Shown piece by piece: positions 12,201 through 27,200 of a stretch of 64,000 nucleotides of DNA. A program made the position numbers and the translations under genes. The notes beneath the pieces are model-generated. The model saw only the letters and a list, made by a program, of their open reading frames with translations. It did not search any database and was not told where the DNA came from. Each line of letters opens with the position of its first letter. The first letter of the stretch is position 1. The DNA is taken from assembly GCF_016097555.1 (NCBI RefSeq), contig NC_054706.1:47848160-47912159 (forward strand), read 5' to 3'. The DNA is from Gigantopelta aegis. Its lineage: Eukaryota > Mollusca > Gastropoda > Neomphalida > Peltospiridae.

Positions 12201-15200
12201 AACTTCATTTGGAGATAACAGCCATTATCAAGGTAACTAATTCACCGAGAATATCATTAAAATTAACAGTGATAAGTTCACAACACTGATGTCTAACTTA
12301 AAGTGTCAGGTCCAATAAATATATTTTTAAAAACAATGTATGTTTGGTACATCCCTTAGTTTTACAAAACAAAAAGATAAAACTTCCCCAATTTTGCAAG
12401 GGAAGAAGGGTTGGGGGGCGCAGGCTGGTTTTTGCCCGAATTAAACGAAAATGCCTGAACTTGCATAACAACCTTTTTTCATATTAGCATTACTGCCAAG
12501 CAGCTATATAGGGTTGTAAATGAATTACTATGCATTTTTACGTGGATATCAACTAATTTTGAGGGTAGAATGATGGCAATACATGTACATTGTAGAAAAG
12601 ACCCGAATTTGAGGATTGTCCCCTCTGTCCTCTATCTCGTATGGATAAAACATTTTATACAAATTGTTTTTCATTTTTGGGGGGAATTTATCAGTTTCCC
12701 AAATGCACGTGATCCATTTTATGTAATGAAAGTCATTTTTTTCATTATATCAGAGGATAACTTTCCGTTTTTTTGTGACATCATCCAATCAGATTGCAGT
12801 GAATTGTACAACATTAAAAAGTTTGAATTGTAATCACATGCCATTATCAAATTATGTTCCTTTATGTTTATTATGGGTTGGTGTGATACACACCTGTACA
12901 CTACGTCATATTTTATGCATAGTAAATAATTTGGATTTTGCTTCTCTAGATCTCTTGACCAACTTGATTAATTAAGTCTCATTTCATTTCAACTTATTTT
13001 CATGCTTATATCCAATTAAGATTCAAGCACACTGTCCTGGGCATACACCTTAGCTATCTGGGCTGTCTGTCCAGGACAGTAGGTTAGTTGTTAATTGTTA
13101 GTGGTTAGTGAGAGAAAACAGGGTGTAGTGGCCTTTATACACCTACCCATTGGGTCGTTAAAACTCACTCTGGGTGAAGGAAGAAAATGGTTTATTTAAC
13201 GACGCACTCAACACATTTTATTTACGGTTATATGGCGTTAGACATATGGTTAAGGACCATACAGATATTGAATGAGGAAACCTGCTGTCGCCACTTAATA
13301 GCATACTCTTTTCAATTAGCAGCAAGGGATCTTTTATATGCACCATCCCATAGACAGGATAGCACACTGGCTGGAACGATAAATACATGTACACTCTGGG
13401 TGAGAGCCGGCAAACCCTGTACCTACCAGCCTTACGTCCGATGACTTAACCACGACATCATTAAGACTGGTTTAAGTCTCATGCACCTCCTCGGGTTCAG
13501 AACTACTGCAATAGCTTAACAATCATAACCAATATTTTTTAGGTTATTGATTGATTATGTTTTTTGTTTTGTTTTTCAGAAAGGAACTCAGGAGTGGTAT
13601 GAACGCATCTTTTCACTCTGCAGTTCACACTCAAAGGTAGGTAGGAAATCTACTATGGAAATGTTATTTGTCTTAGAATTCATAAGCTTGAGTGAGTGAC
13701 AAATAAAAATTATTTCACAAGAGAAATTAACTTAATAATTAATTAATATATTTATTAACACCACCTCTTAAACGTTTCAGTATGTTTAATATATAGGATC
13801 TACTGGGGTGTTTGTTTTGTTCACTTTCAAGAATAAGTTTAAAGAATTCTTATAATGCTAGCTCTGTATAAAATAGATGTTGTTTTTTTACTAATTTATA
13901 ATGGATGTCATTGTTCTCTATTTAAAATGGATGTCATTTTTCTCTATTTAAAATGGATAATGTCATGCTGCATGTTTAACAAATTGTGATGTCATATTTA
14001 GTACCTATTACAATGTTATTGTTTAGTAAGTGCTAACTTTTCCATTGCCTAATTGAGTGTTAGTTTTCAAATTATTAAACTATTTAATTTTGTATGTTTG
14101 CAGCAGGATGATGAAGGGCTGAGCATGCTGATCAAGCTGACCAATCACCTGAATGCTGACATGTCACGTTCACAGCAGTTCTACCAAGAGCTCTTTGTAA
14201 AGTAAGCAGTGATTGGCTCATATTGTCAAAAATGTATTTACTCAGAGAAGGATCGGAGACCAGGGGATCAGGGGACCTGTTCCCCCGCCCATTAAATATA
14301 TTTATGTGGCTCTTTTTTTCTGCATTTCTTGCTCTAGTTAGTGCACCATGATTGGTGTATCATAGGCTGTGGGATGGTGCATATAAAACATCCCTTGCTA
14401 CTAATGGAAAAATGTTACGGGTATCCACTCTTAGATTATGTGTCAAAATTACCAAATGTTTGACATCCAATAGCCGATGATTCATAAATCAATGTGCTTT
14501 AGTTGTGTCATTAAACAAAACAAACAATAAACAAACTTTAACTTTTATCTGGCTTAAAAAAAAAAAAAAAATTAAGTTTCCCTTCTCTTGAGTTGGTCTA
14601 TGTGCCCTTTTTTTGGTTTTCGCTGGATCAGCAACTAACTTTTCAGACAGATACACTGTACATCCAACCATTTCTGATGTCTCTAGGGACACACAGCAGA
14701 CATACACACAGACTGACATCATTTAGCTGAAACTACCTCACTAAGTTTATGTTACAGGTTATCCCCCAAGGTGAATGGAATAATAACATTGTTGGATATT
14801 GGGTAGACTGAATTTCACATCTGTGACCCATCAGTATTAATTTCCCATGGTTATTCAGTATTTAACAAACATACATGTTCCAGTGGCCACAGACAACATT
14901 AAATGATTCATCTGAAACACCACCAGGGACCATATTGCATCTCGTATGATAGAGAATCCCAGTCTGCAACACCCATTCATTATCAATTATTTTTATATAC
15001 AATTGTGGTAATTTCTATCACTGTCATGTCAAATTATGAAATTGCTAATATATTAATCCAGGGAATATTTAGGTTTTTAAATTTCGATTTGCAAAAGTTG
15101 TTAATTGATTGAAAATTGATTAGCAAGTATTGTTTCAAGAGACATAGCCTAGTTTTTAAACACTGAGGCATATTTTAAAATATTATAGCTGTTTTTGATA

Positions 15201-18200
15201 ACTGAAATCATACTTTACTTAGATGTTATGGTTTAGATTATGAATTTCCATATATTCGAAGTGTTTTTGGTCATCCTGGTGTTTTTAATATCACAAAATG
15301 CATTTCTCATATTTTTAAAAACATACATGCATGCATCTGAGAAGTAACAGTTATAGAGTCGAGTTTTTAGTCTATTTTTAGATGGTATTTCACCATTTCA
15401 AAGTCACAGACTCATGTTTCACTCAATTATAACTTTATCCAAATGTGTTACAGGTTTGTAGATTAACCAAACTTAGTGTTAATTTTCATGGATTTTACCG
15501 GCCTCAGTGGCGTCATGGTTAGGCCATCGGTCTACAGGCTGGTAGGTACTAGGTTCGGATCCCAGTCGAGGCATGGGATTTTTAATTCAGATACCGACTC
15601 CAAACCCTGAGTGATTGCTCCGCAAGACTCAATGGGTAGGTGTAAACCACTTGCACCGACCAGTGATCCATAACTGGTTCAACAATGGGAAGCGCAAATA
15701 AAAGATCCCTTGCTGCTAATCGGAAAGAGTAGCCCATGTAGTGGCGACAGCGGGTTTCCTCTCCAAATCTGTGTGGTCCTTAACCATATGTCTGATGCCA
15801 TATAATTGTAAATAAAATGTGTTGAGTGCGTCATTAAATAAAACATTTCTTTCTTTCTTTTTCATGGATTTAAAGTATAGGTGTGGACCTTTAATGCTTT
15901 ACCTTGATCCCGCGTATTGTGTAGCAATCCCTGAAACTTGCATAGTGAATTACAATGGGATACTGAACAAAATATTCCCTGTAGTTTTACTTTTAAAATT
16001 CCACAAAATAATCTACTTTTTACAAAATATAGTTAAATAATCCAATTGCATTTAAAAAACCCAAAAAATCCTGCTGACAGACTTGACCAGACATGTTTCC
16101 TGGAACAGGGTACATGTCTGTTAAAGGGACATATCCTAGTTTTAACCCGTGAAAATCAACACTAAGTTTAGTTAATCTACAAACCTGTAACATATTTGGA
16201 TAAAGTTACAATGGAGTGAAACATGAGTCTGTGACTTTGAAATGGTGAAATACCCTCTAAAAATAGACTAAAACTCAACTCCATAACTGTTACTCCTCAA
16301 ATGCACATGCATTTTTAAAAATATGAGAAATGCATTTTGTGATATTAAAAATACCAGGATGACCAAAAACACTTAGAATGTACGGCAATTTATAATCTAA
16401 ACTATAAAATCTAAGTAAAGTATGATTTATGTTATCAAAAAGGGTTATAATAGTAAAACAATATGCGTTAGTGGTTAAAAACTAGGCTATGTCCCTTTAA
16501 TAACTTGTAATATTTTCATATTTGTAGCATTGTTGGAGTAGACTATTTCTGTCTAGTATACAAACAGTCGGAAAAAATGGTGAGTTAAGATTGTCATAAT
16601 AAATCTTGTCCTATCACGTGGTCCTTGTTACTAGCTTTTTGCTCAGATTTTCATATATCTAACATATGTTGCTTTTGTTTTTTAGAATGCCAAGTGGGTT
16701 TTTAAAAGTAATGTCACTTTTTAACTAAATTGATAAATGTATATTTTTATATACAATCATGTACATGTACTATAGTTGTAATTGAAATTTGTCTTCAGTT
16801 TAAATTTTGTAATTATTTGATACATACATGTAGCATGGATGAATTTGTGGTAACTGATTTTTATTTTTGTAGGGGTGTTGGGTGTATGACACTTACCGGT
16901 ACTTTTTTATTTACTAGTTAAAAAATACCAATATAAATTATTTAAAAAAAATTGATGAGAAATTCTTCCAAATATTTATGCATGTAAAATTCCTGATATA
17001 AAATATTATCTGTTGTGAAAAAATACTCTTAAATAACCCATCCACCACATCATTACTGATTTTTGCTTCTAGTCTGAATTTGCATGGGCCCACCCTTTTG
17101 AGCCAATCCTTGATCCTAATATAAAATCAGTTGATACCTTACAGTGTAAACATAATTTATCCTGAGTTTGCTGCCATTGTAAGACGTTTTCGACTGATAA
17201 AATCTTTTTAACAATTAAAATTACATACTAAATATAGTTTCTTGTTTAGAGAATATCAATGTCTGTATATTCAATGTGTTTATGGTCACCATAATGTTTG
17301 TAAATAGTCCAAATTAAATTTTGTGTCCCAATAATTTTGTACATATGAAAAAATATATTTTAAGAAATAAAATGAAATACGACCTATTACAAACACTAGG
17401 ATAATTAGGGTCTGTGCTTACAAAATTTTAGAATTCAGACTCAATCTCTAATGACCTTCACACATACCATTTATATGGTGTTGTCATGACATTAGTGTCT
17501 CATACTCCATTAGAGTCTCGACTCTAAAAGTTTTATAATTAAGCTCCAGGCCAAAAACACATTTAATATACAGTCAGTGACATTTATTTCAGTCACATTT
17601 TTTATTTTATATGTAATGTTAGTTATTAAAAAGTCTCTAACAGTCTACAACAGTTTAACAATGACAGCAAACTCAGAATGGTTCTTTTGATATGTTTTCT
17701 AATTATTGCTTTGAATGAATGATCCTGCTGATGGGTTTATATATACCTATTACCTCCCTTGTACTAAATATCCGTGTTTCCAGCATGTTACGACGTTTGT
17801 TGTGTGCTACGTTGTACTGAACTGTGTTGTTGGTTTTTCTACAGCTATCTGCTGATGCTAGCAAAGCCTTGGAAGAGGAGGTTGGTGTTGTTGTTATTTT
17901 TATAACACTGTTTTCTAGCTGTGCTTGAATCATAAACATTCTGACTCTTTTTGTCTCAATCTTCTTATATATTAAGCTTGACAATACTCAGTATGTCTTT
18001 CAAAAGCATTCAGTATGAATTTTAATTCACAACAGAGTATTAATTATAACGGTTATGATACACAATACGAGCCAAGCGTCTCTTGTCTCTTCTTATTAAG
18101 TTTGACCATCCTCAGGATAACTTTAAAAAAAAATGCATTCAGTATGAATTTTGATTCATAACAGAGTATTATACGTACCCTAAAGGTAATGCCACACAAT

Positions 18201-21200
18201 ACGAGTGCCTCGTACAAGAATAGCTCATTAGCTCATTGCATAGCATCCAATGAAATTGTAATTTTTGTCTTGTTCACAATCGGCTACTCTTGTACGAGGC
18301 ACTCGTATCGTGTGGTGTCGCCTTAAGTCTTAATTTTGCACAGAACTGTTCACTTTTGCATGCATTTCAATTAATGCATCTTTCCTGTTGGAATATTTGC
18401 TGTGAAAAATAGAACAGTGCCACCAGGGCTAAATGGATGTTGTTTTTAAGAAGTAAACTTACTTGTACTTGGGTATAGATACATTGTATGCAAAAAATCA
18501 ACCCAGGTTGACCGTAAAATGTATGAGTTATCTACCCTTAAGATACAGCACTGTTTCATTTTGCTGTTATGTAAGTGGCAGCATACATGTATATGTATAT
18601 GCACAGTTGTTGCCAGTTAGTAATAAAAGTAGCAAGTAACTTGAAATCAATGGTGTATTTAATTACTACAGAGGTCAACCTGTATGAAATTATTAAAGAA
18701 AGTTTTAAAAAGGCATTTCAGTATTTCATGTTATTATTTTTTTTAATGTAAACCTGTTTCTTAAACCTCACTACTGTATAATAATTTATTGTCATATGGA
18801 ATTTATTTTCACAGTTTTTGCATGTCAATAAAATTGGTAAGAAAATAAATTCCATACATAAATAAAGCCGTACAAAAACTGGAAAAAAAAAAAAGATGTA
18901 GTCTCGTTCAACGAGATTTCATTATAGTTTCTGTTGTACAAGGCTAGTAGATTTAACAATGTGACCCTTAAACAGTTAGGCCTAAATGAAGAAAGCAATG
19001 TATAAGTACATATTTGATACCTGGAGCGGGATGTAAAGCTCTCACCTTATGTGCAATCAGTCTAGGATTAGTGGGCGGGAAGTAGCCCAGTGGTAAAGCA
19101 TTCGCTTGATGTGCAGTCGGTCTAGGATCGATCCCTGTCGGTGGACCCATTGGGCTATTTCTCATTCCAGCCAGTGCTCCACAACTGGTGTAACAAAGAC
19201 TGGTATGTACTATCCTGTCTGTGGGATGGTGCATATAAAAGATCTCTTGCTGCTAATCAAAAAGAGTAGTCTATGAAGTGGCAACAGCGGGTTTCCTCTG
19301 TCAATATCTGCATGGTCCGTAACCATATGTCTGATGCCATATAACCATAAATAAAATGCGTTGAGTGCGTCGTTAAATAAAACATTTCTTTCCTTCCTTC
19401 GATCTAGGATTGATTCCTGTCAGTGGGCCCATTGACCTATTTCTCGTTCCAGACTGGTATATGTGCTGCCTTGTTATAATGTAGCAGGTTTCTTCTCTAA
19501 GACTATATGTCAAAATTACCAAATGTTTGACATCCAATAGCTGATGATTAATAAGTCATTGTGCTCTAGTGGAGTCATTGAAAAAAACAATTGATACCGC
19601 TCCATGGATCCTAGCAGTTCACTATGATAATTACAGTGGGTTACACTTTGAGTTTGGGTTAGGTTTAGTTTCATACTTGGAATAAACAGGTCAGGTCAGG
19701 TCAGGTCATGTCATAGGGTTTAATATGCACATTCACGTCTGTCATATGGGCCCAGGTGTCAACTTACGCCCGCTCCTTCGTCCAGGACAGGAAAGAGGCT
19801 GGGGAGGGTGGGAGAGGGAACCGCCCGCGCTTGGCAAGTGCAAGAGAGCACAAGCAGCCCGACCAGGGTTGGTAGCGGGCAGGGGTGAGAATAAATATTC
19901 TGGAGTATCTTATAGTCTTGGATATAATGTGCAGCTGGATATATCCACAAGCCGACTTAATATACTATGTCAAAGTCAGTACTAGATTAGTCATATAATA
20001 ACTGTAATAGCTGTTGATACATGTACATGGTAGTGTGGTCAGTTAGAAATTGCAGTGCGTGTGTTTTGCAGCCCATTACCTCTAACTTGAGCACTGTTGG
20101 GGAGGGACGTAGCCTAGTGGTAAAGTGCTCGCTTGATGCACTGTTGGTCGACTGTCGGTCTAGGATCGATCCCTGTCGGAGGGCCCATTGGGCTATTTCT
20201 CGTTCCAGCCAGTGCACCATAACTAGTATATCAAAACTCAGGATGCTCACAATATTGAAAATGTCCAAGAGTGTACACCTTTTTTTTCTATATCCTTATC
20301 CTCCCCAAACATACACCTTTTTTTGAGGGAACCATATTTTGTGAAAGCTTTTATGGGGGAGTCCCCCATAAAAGCTTTCACAAAATATGTTTATCTTTAT
20401 CAACTTTTTTTGGTTTTAAAAGTGTATATACTGGCATTACCCATTCTTCTGAGTGCATTTCCTGTGAACATCTTAATAATTTTGAATGGAGTCTTACTAA
20501 TTTCATAGGATAAGTTCCCCTATCCTAACAGACTGGTTGGTGTTTTCTTCTTAGTCTGGTATGTAAAATATTATGTACTAATTGTCCGTGTGAAAGTGTA
20601 TTTAAAAGACTGATAGCTAGTTTCTCAATGAAAAATTGCAAGGTGTATGTTAATCTCTACTTATCTAGACATGGTTGAATCCAGTACATTGTGATGGGGA
20701 AACGTATGATGTCTAATAATATTGCTTCTTAATTTGCTTATATAGTAAAACCTCTCTAAACCAGACACCCTTAGGACCAAGAGAAAAGTCCAGGATCCGG
20801 TTTAGATAGGTTAAGTTCTATCTTGGTTTTTAAAAAGGGACTCTGTAAAATGTCCAGTTTTAAGGGAATTCTGGTTTACAGAGGGTCCGGTGTTGAGAGG
20901 TTTCACTGTATATGTAAAATGTTTAAAGTCTAGACTCGTCTTAAATGTTTTCAGACTTTGACATCATGGCTAAACTCATACAAATTACTTTAAAAGATTT
21001 ATTTGTTTGAAAGTATCCTAAAAATAAAGCAAGTAAAATTTCAAAGCATTGCATGAGAGCCATGTAGTAATTAATACCAGTTTAAACATTAATTCAAATT
21101 TAGTTAAGAAATGCTCAAATATATGCATTAAAAAAAAATTAAACTACCATGTTAAGACTCACTTTGGTTGCAGGAAACATTAAAATTCTAAGACTGACAA

Positions 21201-24200
21201 GTTGAAAAACACCATTCAAGACCACGTGTCTGCAATAAAATTCTAAGACTGACAAGTTGAAAAACACCATTCAAGACCACGTGTCTGCAATAAAATTCTA
21301 AGACTGACAAGTTGAAAAACACCATTCAAGACCACGTGTCTGCAATAAAATTCTAAGACTGACAAGTTGAAAAACACCATTCAAGACCACGTGTCTGCAA
21401 TAAAATTCTAAGACTGACAAGTTGAAAAACACCATTCAAGACCACGTGTCTGCAATAAAATTCTAAGACTGACAAGTTGAAAAACACCATTCAAGACCAC
21501 GTGTCTGCAATAAAATTCTAAGACTGACAAGTTGAAAAACACCATTCAAGACCACGTGTCTGCAATAAAATTCTAAGACTGACAAGTTGAAAAACACCAT
21601 TCAAGACCACGTGTCTGCAATAAAATTCTAAGACTGACAAGTTGAAAAACACCATTCAAGACCACGTGTCTGCAATAAAATTCTAAGACTGACAAGTTGA
21701 AAAACACCATTCAAGACCACGTGTCTGCAATAAAATTCTAAGACTGACAAGTTGAAAAACACCATTCAAGACCACGTGTCTGCAATAAAATTCTAAGACT
21801 GACAAGTTGAAAAACACCATTCAAGACCACATGTCTGCAATAACAGTAACAAAGATTGACCCAATGGTCACCGACTGTTAGTCGTGTGTTGTTCAATAAA
21901 TATTCCTTTCTTCTATTTGTCTCCAGCTTGGTGACGAGATGAAGGAAGACATCAACAAGATCCTGAAGCTGACAGACTGTGACCGCGATGAGGACACGGC
22001 AGCATCGACGATGGGGACGGCGTTGTTTGAGTTGTACCTCGCTCTGCAGGAGTTCGCTAAATACGGAGACCGCCTGCCCACCGAGTGAGTTCAGATGTCA
22101 CATGACCAAAGTGTCGCACTTTATTGTATCTTGATTTTTGTGCTTATAATTATGTCAAATTAAAGTTTGAGCATGCTGTATGTGCTTGATACAGACACCT
22201 CAGCTATCCAAGTTTTCCAGGGAAGACAGGAAACGTTTAACGACGCACTCAACACATTTTCATTATGGTTATATGTCGTCGGACATATGGTTAAGGACCA
22301 CACAGATATTGAGAGAGGAAACCCGCTGTCGCCACTTCATGGGCTACTCTTTTTGATTAGCAGCAAGGGCTCTTTTATATGCACCATCCCTTAGCCTTTG
22401 ATGTACCAGTCGTGGTGCACTAGTTGGAGCGAGAAATAGTGCAGTGGGCCCACTGATGGGGATCGATCCCAAACCAATCTTGCATCAAGCGAGTGCTTTA
22501 CCACTGGGCTGCGCCTCGACCCCAAGTTTTCCAGGGATATTTTGTTTGGTATTGTGTTGCAATTCACTTTGCAATTTTGCAATGGATAATAAATGAAAAG
22601 TACATTAATTTTTAAAACCCAAATCTAGCTATTGCATCATTTTAACTGAACCATGATGGAGTGAAATCCATGTCATTCCTCTTGGCAATTTTAGTTTTTG
22701 AATTATGGACCATTGCCATAATTTAATTATTTTCACAAAATATTATTAATAAGTGGAGTATGGTGGTTACATAGGTGTCTGAATGAAGTACATTTAGAGG
22801 GAAATCAAATATATCTTTATTCAAGTAATTCTTTGTTAGGCCATTTAATTGGTCAGTGGTCTGTGACAATATGCCTTTAAAGCTTATGGAGGGTGGGAGC
22901 CAGTATGGAGGTTTGAACCCAATACCTACCAGCCATAAGTCCTGAAGGCCAGTTAAGTGATATTAGCCTTGATGCTGTACGTATCATTAGCTTTAAGACT
23001 ATTGGATATTTCATTTGCTCTCTTATTCCAAAGGGGCGAGACATTGGTAAAGTGCTCGCTTGATGCGCGGTTGGTTTGGGATCGATCCCTGTCAGTGGGC
23101 CCATTGGGCTATTTCTCGCTCCAGCCAGTCCACCTCAACTGATATATCAAAGGCCGTGGTATGTGCTGTCCTGTCTGTGGGATGGTGCATATAAAAGATC
23201 CCTTGCTGCTAATCGAAAAGAGTAACCCATGAAGTGCTGACAGCGGGTTTCCTCCCTAAATATTTGTGTGGTCCTTAAACCATACGTCTGATGGCATATA
23301 ACCATAAATAAAATGTGTTGAGTGCATCGTTAAAGAAAACATTTCCTTAATTCCTTCCTTCCCTCATTCCAAAGTTAGAGCACCATTATAGACTCAGTGC
23401 ATGAGGAGGTAAAAACCACATACGTATTACATGCACAAGCAGTAGTTGCCAATTTTGATTTCATTTCAACTTATTTTTGTGCTTATATCTAATTAAGGTT
23501 CCAGCACAGTCCTGGGCACATACCTCAGCTGTCTAGGCTGTCTGTCCACAACAGTGGGTTAGTTGTTAGTGGTTAGTCAGAGAAAAGAGGGTGTAAAGTG
23601 GTCTTACACCTACCCATTAAGTTATTAAAACTCTTTCTGGGTGGGAGCCGGTACTGGGCTGCGAACCCTGTATCTACCAGCCATATATTCGATGGCCTAA
23701 TCACGGTTGCCAATCTTTGAAAGGCAAGTGATCACTCCTGCTATCCATCATACTCACTTGAAATTTTTTAGGAGAGTGGCAAATAGATTGCATTATAATT
23801 TAAAAAATTGTAAATGTTATTTGAAACTTCATGTGATTGTGCCCCATTTCAGGGCAGTGATCTTCAGCTAACTTGATTTTGCTCCAGTTGAAGAATATGT
23901 CCCATGTATAGTCTTTTAAATATTTTGTGTTTTACTTGCAGTGACCAAATGAATTTGAGCATTACCAAATCCTATGAGTGGTTTGCGTTTGCCGTCAGCC
24001 GGTGGATTAACATTGCCAGACGGAAGGCAGAGCATCGCATTCGGAAGGCCGTTGAATTGGATCGGGTGAGATAAAATAACATTTTGACACAAGAATTCTG
24101 AGGAATTAAATATACCATAAACGTATTTGGTGTCATTGATAGTTGTATCCATAGATGTCATCTTGATGTGAAAAAATAAAAAAATAAAAAAATAAAAAAT

Positions 24201-27200
24201 GGATGGAAATGAATATTCATATCTGTAACTATAAACCAAGTTTCATTTGTGCATGGCATCAAAATTGAAATAAAATGTCAGTGTTATTACATTGGATGAG
24301 TTATTGACTGTATCAAACAGAATCATTTAACATTAGTATTATTTCCATTATCTATGTTTTCACATATGGTGACTTATATTTCTATGTGTTTGCTTTGTTA
24401 CAGGTGGTTCAAGTTGATGACATGATCAAGTATAGTTCATCTGCAGTAGATGCTTGTTTTATTTTCGCTCAGGTATACCCATACATAGATTGTGTTTTTG
24501 GAAACATTCTGTTTTTAAAATGTTTACAAAGAAAAGTATTTTTAGAATAACCTCTAACCTCTGTGACAACTGAATTCCACAAACTAAAAAAGTTTGATAT
24601 GACTTAATTATTTAAATATACTTTTCTAAATGTATGAAACATATTTAAAGATGTGTTATGTGTATGCATTTAAATGATTATAAAATATATATATATTTTT
24701 TAGTTTATAGATCTTTGTCAGTGTTTGTATCCTCTAATTCTGTTTTCAAAATTAGACATTTTAAAAACGTCTTATAATTAATTATTTTCAGATGTATAAC
24801 ACATATGGACACTTTTAATGGTTTGAATGATATTCTGGTTTAAAAAAAAAAAAAAAATTATAATAATTTTTGTATTGGGTAATTTATGTTTGGATTAACA
24901 AAACAATTTTTTTTTTTTTTTTTTTTTCAGATGACAGAGTTTTGGAAACAGTTGTCTTGGCCAGACAAAGCAGGTTCATATCCATTTGTCCTCAGACTGG
25001 TTCAGGTATGTATATATTATATCAAGTTAAAAACATAAACAAGAGCGTACTAGCATCGGTGGTATTGTGGTTAAGCCAATGGGCTTAAGGTTGAGAAAAT
25101 AACAAAGCAAACTGATCCATAGTTGGGGTCCAAGATTTGTGCATGTTCCTATTTATAAATATTTTGTAAACAAGCTCTTAAGGATTGATTCCACAACTGG
25201 TGTAACAAAGGCTGTGGTATGTATTATCCTGTCTGTGGGATGGTGCATATAAAAGATCCCTTGCTGCTAATTAAAAAGAGTAGCCCATGAAGTGGTGACA
25301 GTGGGTTTCCTCTCTCTATATCTGTGTGGTCCTTAACCATATGTCTGATGCCATAAAACCGTAAATAAAATGTGTTGAGTGCGTTGTTAAATAAAACATT
25401 TCCTTCCTTTAAGGATTGATTAAAAAAAAATTCAAACAAATGAGATATTTTTTAATTACAACCTTTTTTGTCTTACAACCCCTTTTTCTGTTCTTATACG
25501 AGAGTAAAACTTCTGTGGGTTTTTTTTGCAGGATATCAGCATGGGTGCTAAACTCTATGCCAACCTGGTCCACAATAAGTTAGCTGCTGCAGGTTACTAT
25601 GACGATGAAGGACAGTTTGATGTCACAGAACAGGTATGAAGTTTCATTTTTTTTTTTTTTGGAAGGGGGGGGGTGGGGGAGGGGGTAATTGCAGAATTCA
25701 CTAATTTCTCTGTAGTGCTTAGAATCAACAAGTTGTTTCTTGATCTGATCAAAGTGTGAAACACGTGTGGATGGAGAAATAGACAGTACCAGTACTTCTA
25801 GTTCTAAGTTGGGCTTGGTAGATCAGTGAAACACAGCCAACAGACTGCTTTGATGGAACAATATTGGTGTTCATTTTCTGTTTTACATTTGTGTTTATTA
25901 TGGTACATATACATATGTAGTCTTCTCACAGAAGGTTTCACCTTGTATGAACTTAGAGTAAACTTGCATTTCCTTTTTTATTTATTGTGATAAGTTGGAT
26001 GACGGAGGGGAGGAGGAGTGTCTTAATTATGAATAAAATTCAGGGCCTAATTTCTTAAAGAGTTGAAGGGGCTTATTTAAAGACATGGGCCTATATTTCC
26101 AGACAAATATGATACCTCATTGGGCAATAAACTACACATCTGACTTCTATTGCATATAAAGGTTTTTGTCTTGTGGAACATCATAATGCAGGGAGTAAAC
26201 CTTTTTTACCAAATAAAATTTGAAGTGAAATTGGTGCATTTATATTTCTCATGATAAATTCACAAAAAAGATAATTCAAGATTAGCATTGCTTCTTGATC
26301 ATTTATTTTGTATGATGAAATTTAATTTGGTTATAGACATTTCAAAATGAAATTCTTTGTCAACCTAAAAACTCAAATACTTAAAAGTTTATATATCAAA
26401 TGCATTAAGAATATATTCCTAATGTATGATGAAATTTAATTTGGTTATAGACATTTCAAAATGAAATTCTTTGTCAACCTAAAAACTCAAATACTTAAAA
26501 AGTTTATATATCAAATGCATTAAGAATATATTCCTAATGTATGATGAAATTTAATTTGGTTATAGACATTTCAAAATGAAATTCTTTGTCAACCTAAAAA
26601 CTCAAATACTTAAAAGTTTATATATCAAATGCATTAAGAACATATTCCTAATGTATAATGAAATTTAATTTGGTTATAGACATTTCAAAATGAAATTCTT
26701 TGTCAACCTAAAAACTCAAATACTTAAAAGTTTATATATCAAATGCATTAAGAACATATTCCTAATGTATAATGAAATTTAATTTGGTTATAGACATTTC
26801 AAAATGAAATTCTTTGTCAACCCAAAAACTCAAATACTTAAAAAGTTTATATATCAAATGCATTAAGAACATATTCCTAATGTATGATGAAATTTAATTT
26901 GGTTATAGACATTTCAAAATGAAATTCTTTGTCAACCTAAAAACTGAAATAATTAAAAGTTTATATATCAAATGCATTACGAACATATTCCTAATGTATG
27001 ATGAAATTTAATTTGGTTATAGACATTTCAAAATGAAATTCTTTGTCAACCTAAAAACTCAAATACTTAAAAGTTTATATATCAAATGCATTAAGAACAT
27101 ATTCCTAATGTATGATGAAATTTAATTTGGTTATAGACATTTCAAAATGAAATTCTTTGTCAACCTAAAAACTCAAATACTTAAAAGTTTATATATCAAA

